Shown piece by piece: positions 7,493 through 15,103 of a stretch of DNA of 15,552 nt. The DNA is taken from the NCBI GenBank assembly GCA_013694645.1, contig JACDBZ010000142.1, positions 1 through 15,552 of the forward strand. The letters are read 5' to 3'. The notes beneath the pieces are model-generated. The model was not told the origin of the DNA, ran no database searches, and saw only the letters and a program-made list of their open reading frames with translations. This DNA is from Chloroflexota bacterium (GTDB taxonomy: Bacteria > Chloroflexota > Limnocylindria > QHBO01). Each line of letters begins with the position of its first letter. Within the stretch, counting starts at the first letter, position 1. The position numbers and the translations under genes were made by a program.

Positions 7493-7496
7493 TACA
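7479..7496. promoter_or_regulatory. Palindromic operator resembling a DtxR/IdeR iron box
   Basis: A perfect 18-bp inverted repeat, TGTAAGGCT/AGCCTTACA, directly before an iron permease gene. The core GTAAGGCTA-CCT matches the remembered IdeR consensus TTAGGTAAGGCTAACCTAA closely in its centre and right half, and less well at the left edge. The overlap with the -10 suggests repression by an Fe(II)-bound DtxR-family regulator when iron is plentiful. No regulator gene lies in the window, so its identity is inferred. Confidence 0.7.
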
Positions 7497-7511
7497 GACT
7501 GAAGGGTCAGA

Positions 7512-7526
7512 CGCCTCATCGAGGCG
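7512..7526 (+). other. Short leader hairpin before the iron permease start
   Basis: CGCCTC-ATC-GAGGCG can form a perfect 6-bp G/C-rich stem with a 3-base loop in the roughly 50-base leader, 11 bases before the GGGAG ribosome binding site. No T-run follows, so it is not a classical terminator. It may only stabilise or shape the leader. Confidence 0.35.
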
Positions 7527-7548
7527 AGCCACTCACCGGGAGAGGGCC

Positions 7549-8421
7549 ATGGACTTCGGATTCTTGATCACCGGATTGCTGACCGGACTGCGAGAGGGCG
7601 TCGAGGCGGCGCTGATCGTCAGCATCATCCTCGCCTACCTGGCAAAGACCGGGAACCGACGGCACTTCGGCAAGATCTGGCTCGGCACCGGCGCCGCAAT
7701 CGCCATCAGCGTTGGCGTAGGGGTCATCCTCTTCAACACCATCGGAGGCTTCGGCGAGCCGGCGGAGCAGATCTTCGAGGGCTTCGCCATGCTCATCGCC
7801 GCTGGCGTCGTCACCTGGATGCTGTTCTGGATGCGCCGCGCGGCAGCCAGCATCAAGGGTCAGCTCCACGCCGGCGTCGATCGGGCACTGATGGAGGGCG
7901 GCCTCTTCGGCCTGGCCCTCCTGGCGTTCACCGCCGTCATCCGCGAGGGCATCGAGACGGCCCTCTTCCTGATGGGCCAGGCCACCGCCGCCGGGACCGA
8001 GGCGACCAGCACGCTGATCGGCGCAATCATCGGCCTGCTCATCGCGATCGGGATCGGCTATGCGCTCTATCGCGGTGCACGGATCATCAACCTGCGAACC
8101 TTCTTCAACTGGACCGGGGTGGCGCTGATCTTCATTGCAGCAGGTCTGCTGTCGCACAGCCTTCACGAGTTCATCGAGATTGGCTGGATCAGCGTCGGCA
8201 CAGCCACGGCATTCGACATCAGCGGGATCCTCTCGCACGAGGACAACCTGCTCGGCCAGATGCTGCGCGCCATCTTCGGCTACACCAGCACGCCGGAATG
8301 GATGACCTTCCTCGCGTGGCTCGTTTACATCGGCAGCGTGCTGGGCCTGTACCTCCGGCCAGCGCGTGCCGCCGATCGGCGTCCCGGCTCGATGCCCGCA
8401 GAGACCGCCCCCAACGTCTGA
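7549..8421 (+). CDS. efeU: FTR1/EfeU-family high-affinity iron permease
   Basis: A 290-residue integral membrane protein with the two hallmark REGxE motifs: REGVE (15-19) in the first helix and REGIE (132-136) in the fourth. Their acidic residues take iron through the membrane. About seven hydrophobic helices fit the family. The ATG at 7549 follows a GGGAG site. In other bacteria FTR1 proteins usually work with EfeO/EfeB or a P19-type partner; here the next genes are an Fbp-type ABC transporter, and no EfeO or EfeB gene follows. A DtxR-like palindrome overlaps the promoter, so expression is probably derepressed under iron limitation. A late substitution for EfeU by a related lead or metal permease is possible but less likely given the neighbours. 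Confidence 0.9.
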   Translation: MDFGFLITGLLTGLREGVEAALIVSIILAYLAKTGNRRHFGKIWLGTGAAIAISVGVGVILFNTIGGFGEPAEQIFEGFAMLIAAGVVTWMLFWMRRAAASIKGQLHAGVDRALMEGGLFGLALLAFTAVIREGIETALFLMGQATAAGTEATSTLIGAIIGLLIAIGIGYALYRGARIINLRTFFNWTGVALIFIAAGLLSHSLHEFIEIGWISVGTATAFDISGILSHEDNLLGQMLRAIFGYTSTPEWMTFLAWLVYIGSVLGLYLRPARAADRRPGSMPAETAPNV

Positions 8422-8439
8422 ACACGCTCACGTTGAACT

Positions 8440-8444
8440 GGAGG
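8440..8444 (+). promoter_or_regulatory. Ribosome binding site (GGAGG) misaligned with the binding-protein start
   Basis: GGAGG lies 9 bases before a TTG (8454) and 43 bases before the ATG at 8488. It is well placed for the TTG, which is in a different frame from the main open frame. The ATG itself has only pyrimidine-rich sequence before it. This suggests translation originally began at the TTG and a one-base indel now separates it from the rest. Confidence 0.5.
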
Positions 8445-8487
8445 CTTACACGTTTGACACACCGCTTTCGGGGTCCTTCTTCCTTCG

Positions 8488-9510
8488 ATGGCCCTCACGC
8501 TCTTGGCCGCTGCCTGCGCGCCGCAATCCAGCTCCGCGCCGAGTGATGGCCAGAGCGAACCCGGTGGGTCGGCACCGTCGACGTCGGCCATGGTGACCGT
8601 CTATTCCGGACGCAGCGAGGAGCTCGTCGGTCCGCTGCTCGAGGACTTCACCGAGGCGACCGGCATCGAGGTCGAGGCCCGGTACGGCGACACCGCCGAG
8701 ATGGCGAACCTGATCCTGACCGAAGGCGAGAACTCGCCCGCCGACGTCTTCTTCGCACAGGACGCCGGTGCACTGGGCGCCGTCGCACAGGAGGGCCTGC
8801 TCGCTCCCCTTCCCGAGGAGATCCTCGGCGCCGTCGAGGACCGCTTCAAGTCTCCCAGCGGGGAGTGGGTCGGCGTCAGCGGTCGAGCGCGCGTCGTGGC
8901 CTATAACACCGAAACCCTGGCCGAGGAGGACATGCCGGATTCGATCTTCGGCTTCACCGACCCGGAGTGGAGCGGCCGAATCGGCTGGGCCCCGACGAAC
9001 GGATCCTTCCAGTCGTTCGTGACCGCACTGCGCATCATCGAGGGAGAGGATCGTGCCCGCGAGTGGCTGGAGGGCATCCAGGCCAATGAGCCGAACGTGT
9101 ACGACGGCAACAGCGCCGCCCTCGAGGCCGTGGCCAGCGGCGAGATCGACGTTGCGTTCATCAATCACTACTACCTGTTCCAGCGCCTGGCCGAGGACCC
9201 CGACACCGCGGCGGCCAACCATTTCATGACCGATGGTGACCCCGGTGCCCTCGTCAACGTCGCCGGTGCCGGCATCCTGAACACCGCCGAGAACGACGAG
9301 GCCGCCCGTGAGCTGGTTGCGTTCCTCCTCGGCGAGGAGGCCCAGACGTATTTCGCGACGGAGACATACGAGTACCCACTCATCGACGGCATGGAGGCCG
9401 ATCCGGCCCTCCCATCCCTGGGTGAGATCGGGTCGCCCGAGCTGGACCTGTCCGAGCTGTCTGACCTGGAGGGCACCCTGGAGCTGCTCCAGGAGGTCGG
9501 GATCCTGTAG
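8488..9510 (+). CDS. fbpA: Ferric-iron ABC transporter binding lipoprotein, FbpA-type
   Basis: A 340-residue extracellular solute-binding protein anchored as a lipoprotein and delivering Fe(III) to the permease. A lipobox (LAAAC, Cys10) is followed by a Ser/Pro/Gly linker and then the fold opening VTVYSGRSEELVGPLLEDF. Adjacent tyrosines 228-229 in INHYYLF match the iron-coordinating Tyr pair of FbpA proteins; YNTETL and VAGAGIL are also typical. The visible start gives a signal peptide with no basic residues and a short hydrophobic core. Removing one G from the GGGG run at 8470-8473 would join an upstream TTG start with a basic MTHRFR segment and a longer core, so the true 5' end is probably near 8454. 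It lies 66 bases after the permease gene and 9 before the next. Confidence 0.88.
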   Translation: MALTLLAAACAPQSSSAPSDGQSEPGGSAPSTSAMVTVYSGRSEELVGPLLEDFTEATGIEVEARYGDTAEMANLILTEGENSPADVFFAQDAGALGAVAQEGLLAPLPEEILGAVEDRFKSPSGEWVGVSGRARVVAYNTETLAEEDMPDSIFGFTDPEWSGRIGWAPTNGSFQSFVTALRIIEGEDRAREWLEGIQANEPNVYDGNSAALEAVASGEIDVAFINHYYLFQRLAEDPDTAAANHFMTDGDPGALVNVAGAGILNTAENDEAARELVAFLLGEEAQTYFATETYEYPLIDGMEADPALPSLGEIGSPELDLSELSDLEGTLELLQEVGIL

Positions 9511-9519
9511 GAACACTGA

Positions 9520-11118
9520 TTGGCGACCCTGACGACGAGGCGGTCAGCGTCCCGCGTCCCCGCACCGCCGGCCTGGCTCACCGGAGCGGGGGCGCTCGTC
9601 GCGCTCCTGGGGCTCCTGCCGATTGCCTATCTGCTGATTCTCGCCGCCGGCAGCGACGAGAGCGCGATTGCGCTGGCGCTGCGCGACCGCACGCTGGGAG
9701 TCCTGGCGCGCACGCTGGTGCTCGCCGCGACCGTGACGACCGCATCGGTCCTGGTTGCCCTTCCTCTGGCCTGGCTGACGACCCGCAGCGATCTCCCCGG
9801 CCGTCGTTGGTGGGGGGTGCTGAGCGTCCTGCCCCTGGTCGTGCCGAGCTACGTGGGCGGATACGCCGTCGTCGCCGCATTCGGCCCACGTGGGACTCTC
9901 CAGTCGCTCCTCGAGCCGCTCGGCATCACCCGTCTGCCGGAGCTCTACGGCTTCCCCGGCGCCGCGCTGGCGCTCACGCTGTTCAGCTTTCCCTACATCG
10001 TGCTCAGCGTGCGCGGTGCGCTGCTGCGCCTCGATCCCGCCTACGAGGAGGTCAGCCGCTCCCTCGGCCGCGGCCCGTGGCGGACGTTCTGGACCGTCAC
10101 GATCCCCCAGCTGCGCCCGGCGATCGCCGCGGGCGCGCTGCTGGTGGCCCTCTACAGCCTTGCCGACTTCGGAGCCGTCAGCCTCCTCCAGTTCGACTCG
10201 TTCACCCGCGCCATCTACGTCCAGTACCGCGCCAGCTTCGACCCGACACTCGCCGCAGTGCTCGCGCTGATGCTCGTCACCTGCACGGGCGGCGTCCTGC
10301 TGGCCGAATCGAGACTCCGCGGACGCGCGCGCTACGACCGTGCGGGCGCGGGTGCGGCGCGTCCACCGGCGACCGTGAGCCTCGGCGCGTGGCGCTGGCT
10401 GGCGCTGGCATTCTGCTCGGTCGTGGTGGGGCTGTCGGTCGTGATGCCGGTCGGGACGATCGCCTTCTGGCTGATCCGTGGGGTGTCAGCCGGTGAGCCG
10501 TTGAACCTGGTGTGGGATGCGACCCTCAACTCGGTGCTGGCCTCCGCCCTGGCTGCCGTGCTTGCGGTCCTTGCCTCGATCCCGGTTGCGGTCCTCGCCG
10601 TACGCCACCGGAACTGGGTCGGAGTACTGATCGAACGGGCTACCTACGCGGGATTCGCCCTGCCCGGGATCGTCATCGGCCTGGCCTTCGTCTTCGTCGC
10701 CGCCCGATTCCTTCCGGCCATCTACCAGACCCTGCCGCTGCTGCTGCTCGCATACCTCGTGCGTTTCGCGCCGGAGGCCGTCGGCGTCACGCGCGCCTCG
10801 CTGCTCCAGGTCAGCCCTCGCATCGAGGAGGTGGCGCGCACGCTCGGGCGACGGCCCGGCGCCGTGCTGCGCGAGGTGACCCTGCCCATCATCCGACCGG
10901 GTCTCATTGCCGGTGGGGCGCTCGTCTTCCTGACGGCCATGAAGGAGCTGCCGACCACCATCCTGCTGGCGCCGACCGGCTTCGACACCCTGGCCGTTCG
11001 CATCTGGAGCGCTACCAGCGAGGGATTCTTCGCCCGCGCCGCGGCGCCCGCACTGTTGATGGTGATCGTGGCCGCCTTCTCCCTGACCGTGGTCCTGCGC
11101 CGGGAACGAGACCGATGA
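9520..11118 (+). CDS. fbpB: Ferric-iron ABC transporter permease, FbpB-type double permease
   Basis: A 532-residue inner-membrane protein made of two fused permease domains, as in FbpB/AfuB. Each carries an EAA-type loop that docks the ATPase: EEVSRSLGRGPWRTF from residue 176 and EEVARTLGRRPGAVL from residue 436. About twelve hydrophobic segments are visible, with a polar linker near residues 265-290. The TTG at 9520 is the start, with AGGAA (9509-9513) overlapping the previous stop as the ribosome binding site. The gene ends in an ATGA overlap with the ATPase. The length and domain order are normal for iron(III) permeases; thiamine or putrescine permeases are related, but the FTR1/FbpA context favours iron. 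Confidence 0.9.
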   Translation: MATLTTRRSASRVPAPPAWLTGAGALVALLGLLPIAYLLILAAGSDESAIALALRDRTLGVLARTLVLAATVTTASVLVALPLAWLTTRSDLPGRRWWGVLSVLPLVVPSYVGGYAVVAAFGPRGTLQSLLEPLGITRLPELYGFPGAALALTLFSFPYIVLSVRGALLRLDPAYEEVSRSLGRGPWRTFWTVTIPQLRPAIAAGALLVALYSLADFGAVSLLQFDSFTRAIYVQYRASFDPTLAAVLALMLVTCTGGVLLAESRLRGRARYDRAGAGAARPPATVSLGAWRWLALAFCSVVVGLSVVMPVGTIAFWLIRGVSAGEPLNLVWDATLNSVLASALAAVLAVLASIPVAVLAVRHRNWVGVLIERATYAGFALPGIVIGLAFVFVAARFLPAIYQTLPLLLLAYLVRFAPEAVGVTRASLLQVSPRIEEVARTLGRRPGAVLREVTLPIIRPGLIAGGALVFLTAMKELPTTILLAPTGFDTLAVRIWSATSEGFFARAAAPALLMVIVAAFSLTVVLRRERDR

Positions 11119-12239
11119 CGGCCACCGTCGAGCGACCGAGCGTCACAATGCCGCAGATGTCCGACCCGTCCGACGCCCCACAGCTCGCTTTCCGGACGCT
11201 GGCGCTCACGAAGCGATTCGGCGACGTGACCGCCGTTGATGGCGTCGATCTCGACGTGCGACGCGGCGAATTCCTCGCCGTGCTGGGTCCGTCGGGCTGC
11301 GGAAAGACGACGCTGCTGCGCCTGGTGGCCGGGTTCGAGCGGCCCGATGGCGGCGGGATCGAGGTCGGGGGTCGCGTCGTCGCTGGCCCGCGGCGCCACC
11401 TCCCGCCCGAGGAACGACGCATCGGCATGGTCTTCCAGGAGTCGGCGCTCTTTCCGCACCTGGACGTGGCGGGGAACATCGGCTTCGGACTGGCGCGGCG
11501 CGACCGGCAGCGTCGGATCGCCGAGCTCGTCGCGCTGGTCGGCCTGGCGGGATTGCAGCGACGCATGCCGCACGAGCTGTCCGGCGGCCAACAGCAGCGG
11601 GTGGCGCTGGCGCGAGCGCTGGCGCCGCATCCCGCGCTGATCCTGCTCGACGAGCCGTTCAGTAGCCTCGACGCGACGCTCCGCTCGCAGTTGCGCGGCG
11701 ACGTCCGCGAGATCCTGCGCAGCGCGGGAGCCACGACCCTCTTCGTCACCCATGACCAGGGAGAGGCGCTCGAGATCAGCGATCGCGTGGCCGTCATGCG
11801 TGCCGGACGCATCGAGCAGGTATCCACGCCGGACGAGCTCTACCTGCGACCGGTCAACCGCTTCGTGGCTGGATTCGTGGGGGAGGCGAATCTGCTCCCC
11901 GGAGAGGTACGGCATGGCGAGGTACAGACCCTGGTCGGCCGATTCCGCGCCGGGCACGGCGCACTCGCCGATGGTGTCCGCGCCGAGGTCCTCCTGCGGC
12001 CCGAGCAGCTGCACATGCTCCAGGTCGATCGGCTGTCGAGCGCACCCCGCCCCGAGAGCGTCCTCACCGTCGTCCGGCGCGTCTTTCACGGGTCGGAGGT
12101 TCATCACGTGCTCCGCAGTCCGACTGGCTTCGAGTTCGAGGTCGCAACGCCCTCGAGCGCAACGATCGAGGTCGGCACCCGGGTGATCGCCCACGCACGA
12201 GCTCGCGAGGTCCCGGTCTACCCGCTCGACGCCGAGTAG
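11115..12239 (+). CDS. fbpC: Ferric-iron ABC transporter ATPase, FbpC-type
   Basis: A 374-residue cytoplasmic ATPase that powers the adjacent permease. Walker A GPSGCGKTT (58-66), Q-loop FQESALFPH, signature LSGGQ (155-159), Walker B ILLDEP with Asp179/Glu180, and the switch histidine in VTHD (His213) are all intact. The C-terminal 130 residues or so form a TOBE-type regulatory domain, which in FbpC/PotA-type ATPases follows the nucleotide-binding domain. The ATG at 11115 overlaps the permease stop (ATGA). An ATG at residue 12 or 15 could be an alternative start, since the first 22 residues are not conserved. The gene ends 4 bases from the convergent hydrolase gene. Confidence 0.92.
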   Translation: MTATVERPSVTMPQMSDPSDAPQLAFRTLALTKRFGDVTAVDGVDLDVRRGEFLAVLGPSGCGKTTLLRLVAGFERPDGGGIEVGGRVVAGPRRHLPPEERRIGMVFQESALFPHLDVAGNIGFGLARRDRQRRIAELVALVGLAGLQRRMPHELSGGQQQRVALARALAPHPALILLDEPFSSLDATLRSQLRGDVREILRSAGATTLFVTHDQGEALEISDRVAVMRAGRIEQVSTPDELYLRPVNRFVAGFVGEANLLPGEVRHGEVQTLVGRFRAGHGALADGVRAEVLLRPEQLHMLQVDRLSSAPRPESVLTVVRRVFHGSEVHHVLRSPTGFEFEVATPSSATIEVGTRVIAHARAREVPVYPLDAE

Positions 12240-12243
12240 CCGG

Positions 12244-12996
12244 TCAGTCTGCGACGCCCATGAACCCGAGGATCTCGCGCCATGACGCGCTGCTTGCATC
12301 GGCGGAGCCTGCGGCATTGCGATCGAAAAACGAATGCGGAGCACCCTCGTAGACGACCGTCCGATGCTCGACGCCTGCATCGTCGAGCGCGCGGTCAAAG
12401 ATGTCGCGATGCTCGGTGGGAATTCCGGCATCCGCGCCGCCGTAGATGGCGAGCACGGGACATGCAAAGCGCGGCGCCTCATCGGCTGGTGCGGGCAACC
12501 CCGTTCGGTGCGGGCCGACGGGCCATGGATACAGGCCGATGACGCCAGCCAGCCCGAGCCCGTTGGCTGCCTGAAGGAGGCTGATCCGCCCACCCAGGCA
12601 GAAACCGACCGTGTAGAGCCGATCGACCCGCTCGCGCAGGTGCGCGACAGCCACGGCAACGTCGTCATTGACCGTTTCGAGCTTGAGCTGCATGACGTGC
12701 GGCTCATGTTCAAAGCCTTCTCCGCGCCGCGATGACTCCGCCGTGCGGCCGAAGAAATCGATCGCGACGGCATGCACGCCGGCCTCGGCGAAGCGCAGGA
12801 CCAGCTCCTCGTAGTAGGGGTGCAGGCCGCGCACGTCAGGAAGGATCACCACCCCGACAGCCGACGGTGCCTCTGGCTTGGCGGCGTAGGCCGCGAACTC
12901 GGTCCCATCGCGGCTGGTCAGGTTCAGGGCGCCGGCATCGAGGGCAGAGCCGCGGATCGGCGGAACTGGAGGTCGGGCATCGGTATCGAAACACAT
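12244..12996 (-). CDS. Dienelactone-hydrolase-family protein
   Basis: A 250-residue alpha/beta-hydrolase with the cysteine-type triad of dienelactone hydrolases: Cys133 in GFCLGG, Asp189 in GGADAGIP and His221 in GAPHSFFD. The N-terminal MCFDTDARPP and LPDVRGLHPYYEEL are typical of the actinobacterial-type branch. No signal peptide is visible, so it is probably cytoplasmic. True dienelactone hydrolase opens 4-carboxymethylene-butenolide in chloroaromatic breakdown, but most such genes outside that pathway act on unknown esters or lactones, and no other catabolic gene is near. It starts 28 bases after the small lipoprotein gene on the same strand and may share its transcript; no ribosome binding site is evident. 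Confidence 0.9.
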   Translation of the reverse strand: MCFDTDARPPVPPIRGSALDAGALNLTSRDGTEFAAYAAKPEAPSAVGVVILPDVRGLHPYYEELVLRFAEAGVHAVAIDFFGRTAESSRRGEGFEHEPHVMQLKLETVNDDVAVAVAHLRERVDRLYTVGFCLGGRISLLQAANGLGLAGVIGLYPWPVGPHRTGLPAPADEAPRFACPVLAIYGGADAGIPTEHRDIFDRALDDAGVEHRTVVYEGAPHSFFDRNAAGSADASSASWREILGFMGVAD

Positions 12997-13024
12997 GGGA
13001 GGCAGCGTCGCATGTCGCGTGCCG

Positions 13025-13120
13025 CTATGGGCTGTCCACGCTGCTCACGCCCCAGAACGCTTCGCTCGAACAACCTGCGAGGGCAACGGCAGCGACGAGG
13101 GTCAGAAGGGGTGAACTCAT
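13025..13120 (-). CDS. 31-residue lipoprotein (mini-lipoprotein)
   Basis: A short minus-strand frame from ATG (13120-13118) to TAG (13027-13025). The product opens with a signal of the form MSSPLLTLVAAVALAGC, with a classic LAGC lipobox (Cys17). Only 15 residues remain after processing (CSSEAFWGVSSVDSP), so the mature product would be a lipid-anchored peptide. A TAGTCT -10 ends exactly 7 bases before the ATG, the same leaderless arrangement as two other genes here. It lies in the 134-base gap between trpA and the hydrolase. It resembles entericidin-type small lipoproteins in size but not in sequence. Possibly it is the surviving 5' end of a longer lipoprotein. Confidence 0.6.
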   Translation of the reverse strand: MSSPLLTLVAAVALAGCSSEAFWGVSSVDSP

Positions 13121-13127
13121 CGCGCCG

Positions 13128-13133
13128 AGACTA
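13128..13133 (-). promoter_or_regulatory. -10 element (TAGTCT) of a leaderless promoter for the mini-lipoprotein
   Basis: On the minus strand TAGTCT is followed by CGGCGCG and then the ATG at 13120. The first three bases of the hexamer are the stop codon of trpA, so the promoter is embedded in the end of the upstream gene. Confidence 0.55.
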
Positions 13134-13934
13134 GCGGTGCACCGCCGCAGCGACAAGTGAGCGCACGAGAGCGCCCAGGCGCTGGTGGCCGCCGTCGCGC
13201 ATGGCGGCGACCAGCGCCGATCCGATGATCAGCCCGTCGGCGGCAGGAGCGAGCGCGGCGACCTGTGCCGGCGTGCTCAGCCCAAAGCCTGCCGCCACCG
13301 GGACGCGTCCAGCGGCGAGCTCGCGGACCGATGCGACCAGCTGACGCGCGCCCGTGGCAATCGTGTCGCGAGCCCCCGTCACCCCGAGGAGGGGGACGAC
13401 GTACAAGAATCCGGTCGTCGCGTTGGCGGCCGCCTCGATGCGTGCTCGGGAGGTGTTCGGTGCAACGAGGAAGCACACGGCCAGGCCGAGCGAGGCGGCG
13501 AGTCGCTCCAGGCGCGGCGACGCCCCGGCCGGGAGGTCCGGGACGATCAGGCCATCGGCACCGGCCGTGCGCAGCGCTCTAAGTGTCTGGCCCTCCCCGG
13601 CAGCAATCAGCGGGTTCAGGTAGCTCATCACCAGGATCGGAGTCGTATGACCTCGCCCACGGAGCGAGGTGACCAGGCGCTGCGCGGAGGGCAGTCCGCC
13701 ACCGGCGGCCAGCGCAACGCGGCCGGCATCGGCGATGGTGGGGCCATCCGCCAGCGGGTCGCTGAACGGCACCCCCACCTCGAGCAGGTCCGCACCGGCA
13801 GCGAGCGCCGCCTCGGCGGCAGCGAGACCATCGGCCTCGGTCGGGTAGCCGGCCAGGATGTAGGCGATCAACGCGGTGCGCGCATCCGCTGCGGCGGCAT
13901 CGAATGCCCGCCGGATACGCGCGGGACCATTCAC
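13131..13934 (-). CDS. trpA: Tryptophan synthase alpha chain
   Basis: A 267-residue TIM-barrel subunit that cleaves indole-3-glycerol phosphate to indole and glyceraldehyde 3-phosphate; indole passes to TrpB. The active-site acids are present: Glu52 in LLEVG and Asp63 in [11 protein letters not shown]. The phosphate-binding end of the barrel is visible in VAAGFGLS and [11 protein letters not shown]. The GTG at 13934 overlaps the trpB stop (GTGA, 13931-13934), giving a translationally coupled pair. The length is normal. The frame is open upstream inside trpB, but homology with the family starts at this GTG. Confidence 0.95.
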   Translation of the reverse strand: MNGPARIRRAFDAAAADARTALIAYILAGYPTEADGLAAAEAALAAGADLLEVGVPFSDPLADGPTIADAGRVALAAGGGLPSAQRLVTSLRGRGHTTPILVMSYLNPLIAAGEGQTLRALRTAGADGLIVPDLPAGASPRLERLAASLGLAVCFLVAPNTSRARIEAAANATTGFLYVVPLLGVTGARDTIATGARQLVASVRELAAGRVPVAAGFGLSTPAQVAALAPAADGLIIGSALVAAMRDGGHQRLGALVRSLVAAAVHR

Positions 13935-15073
13935 GGCGCCGGCAGCTCGCGTTCGAGGATCCCGAGGTCCTTGTCGCCTCGGCCCGACAGGTTGACGAGC
14001 ACATGCGCATCGGCCGGCAGCTCCGGCAGCATCCTCAGGACGGCGGCGACCGCGTGCGCCGATTCGAGCGCCGGGATGATGCCGCACGTGCGCGCCAGCC
14101 AGGTCGTGGTCTCGAGGGCTTCGGCATCCGTCGCACGGAGCACCTCGAGTCGGCCGGATTCGGCGAGCGCCGCCAGCTGCGGGCCCACACCGGGATAGTC
14201 GAGTCCGGCACTCACCGAGTGCGGCTCGACGACCTGGCCGGCGGCATCCTGGGTGAGCATCGTGAAGGCACCGTGCAGCACGCCCGGCGCGCCGAGGCCG
14301 AGTGAGGCGGCATTGTCGCCGAGGGCATCGCCGCGACCGCCGGCCTCCACCCCGATCAGGCGGGCCGCGGTATCAATGAACGGCCGCATGATGCCGATCG
14401 CGTTGCTACCGCCACCGACGCAGGCGACCACCGCGTCCGGCACACGACCGATATGCGCCATCATCTGCGCCCGCGCCTCTCGCCCGATCACTTCCTGGAG
14501 CGACGCGACCATCTCGGGATATGGATGCGGGCCGGCCGCGGATCCGAGCACGTAGAAGGTGTCCTCCACGTTGGCGACCCAGTCCCGAAGCGCCTCATTC
14601 AGGGCGTCGCGCAGCGTGCCGTTGCCGGTCGTCACCGGCCGCACCTCGGCGCCCAGCAGGCCCATGCGCCGCACGTTCGGCGCCTGGCGCTCGATATCGG
14701 TGCTGCCCATGTAGACGATGCACTCCAGGCCGAGCAGCGCGCAGGCGGTGGCGGTTGCCACGCCATGCTGACCGGCTCCGGTCTCGGCGATGACCCGCGG
14801 CTTTCCCATCCGCTGCGCGAGCAGCGACTGGCCCACGGCGTTGTTGATCTTGTGCGCGCCGGTGTGCGCGAGGTCCTCACGCTTCAGCCAGACCGATGCG
14901 CCACGTCCGCCGCGCTCCGCCAGCGCCGCTCGCGGGATGGCGAAGACCGGTGTCGGGCGACCGATGAAATCGCGGTGCAGCCTGCGCAGCTCGGCACGAT
15001 AGCCCGAATCGCGTCGCGCGATGTTCCAGGCCGCTTCCAGGTCGTCGAGGGCGGGGATGAGCGTCTCGGGCAC
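13931..15073 (-). CDS. trpB: Tryptophan synthase beta chain
   Basis: A 380-residue PLP enzyme that joins indole and serine to make tryptophan. The PLP lysine is Lys75 in [19 protein letters not shown], the phosphate-binding GGGSNAIG and SGRGDKD are intact. The first usable in-frame start is GTG 15073, but the conserved N-terminus ([12 protein letters not shown]) continues 10 residues upstream of it through codons with no ATG/GTG/TTG, up to a TGA at 15113-15115. An ATG at 15105, 7 bases after a GGTGA ribosome-binding sequence, is in another frame; adding one G after it would restore a complete TrpB. The annotated length is thus probably about 10-12 residues short. It forms a two-gene unit with trpA. 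Confidence 0.95.
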   Translation of the reverse strand: MPETLIPALDDLEAAWNIARRDSGYRAELRRLHRDFIGRPTPVFAIPRAALAERGGRGASVWLKREDLAHTGAHKINNAVGQSLLAQRMGKPRVIAETGAGQHGVATATACALLGLECIVYMGSTDIERQAPNVRRMGLLGAEVRPVTTGNGTLRDALNEALRDWVANVEDTFYVLGSAAGPHPYPEMVASLQEVIGREARAQMMAHIGRVPDAVVACVGGGSNAIGIMRPFIDTAARLIGVEAGGRGDALGDNAASLGLGAPGVLHGAFTMLTQDAAGQVVEPHSVSAGLDYPGVGPQLAALAESGRLEVLRATDAEALETTTWLARTCGIIPALESAHAVAAVLRMLPELPADAHVLVNLSGRGDKDLGILERELPAP

Positions 15074-15083
15074 GAACCGGCCA

Positions 15084-15103
15084 CCGAACCGACCGAACCG
15101 ACC
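15084..15103. repeat. Short 9-bp tandem repeat in the trpB start region
   Basis: The unit CCGAACCGA occurs twice in a row, followed by CC. On the minus strand it encodes the GRF-GRF stretch of the extended TrpB N-terminus. The repeat lies next to the suspected one-base frameshift and could promote slippage, either in the cell or in sequencing. Confidence 0.6.

Noticed and set aside
10722..12773. A 683-codon minus-strand open frame opposite the permease and ATPase genes
   Set aside because: It overlaps two genes with intact family motifs, and its translation is Arg/Ser-rich with no recognisable domain. It is a GC-driven antisense frame.
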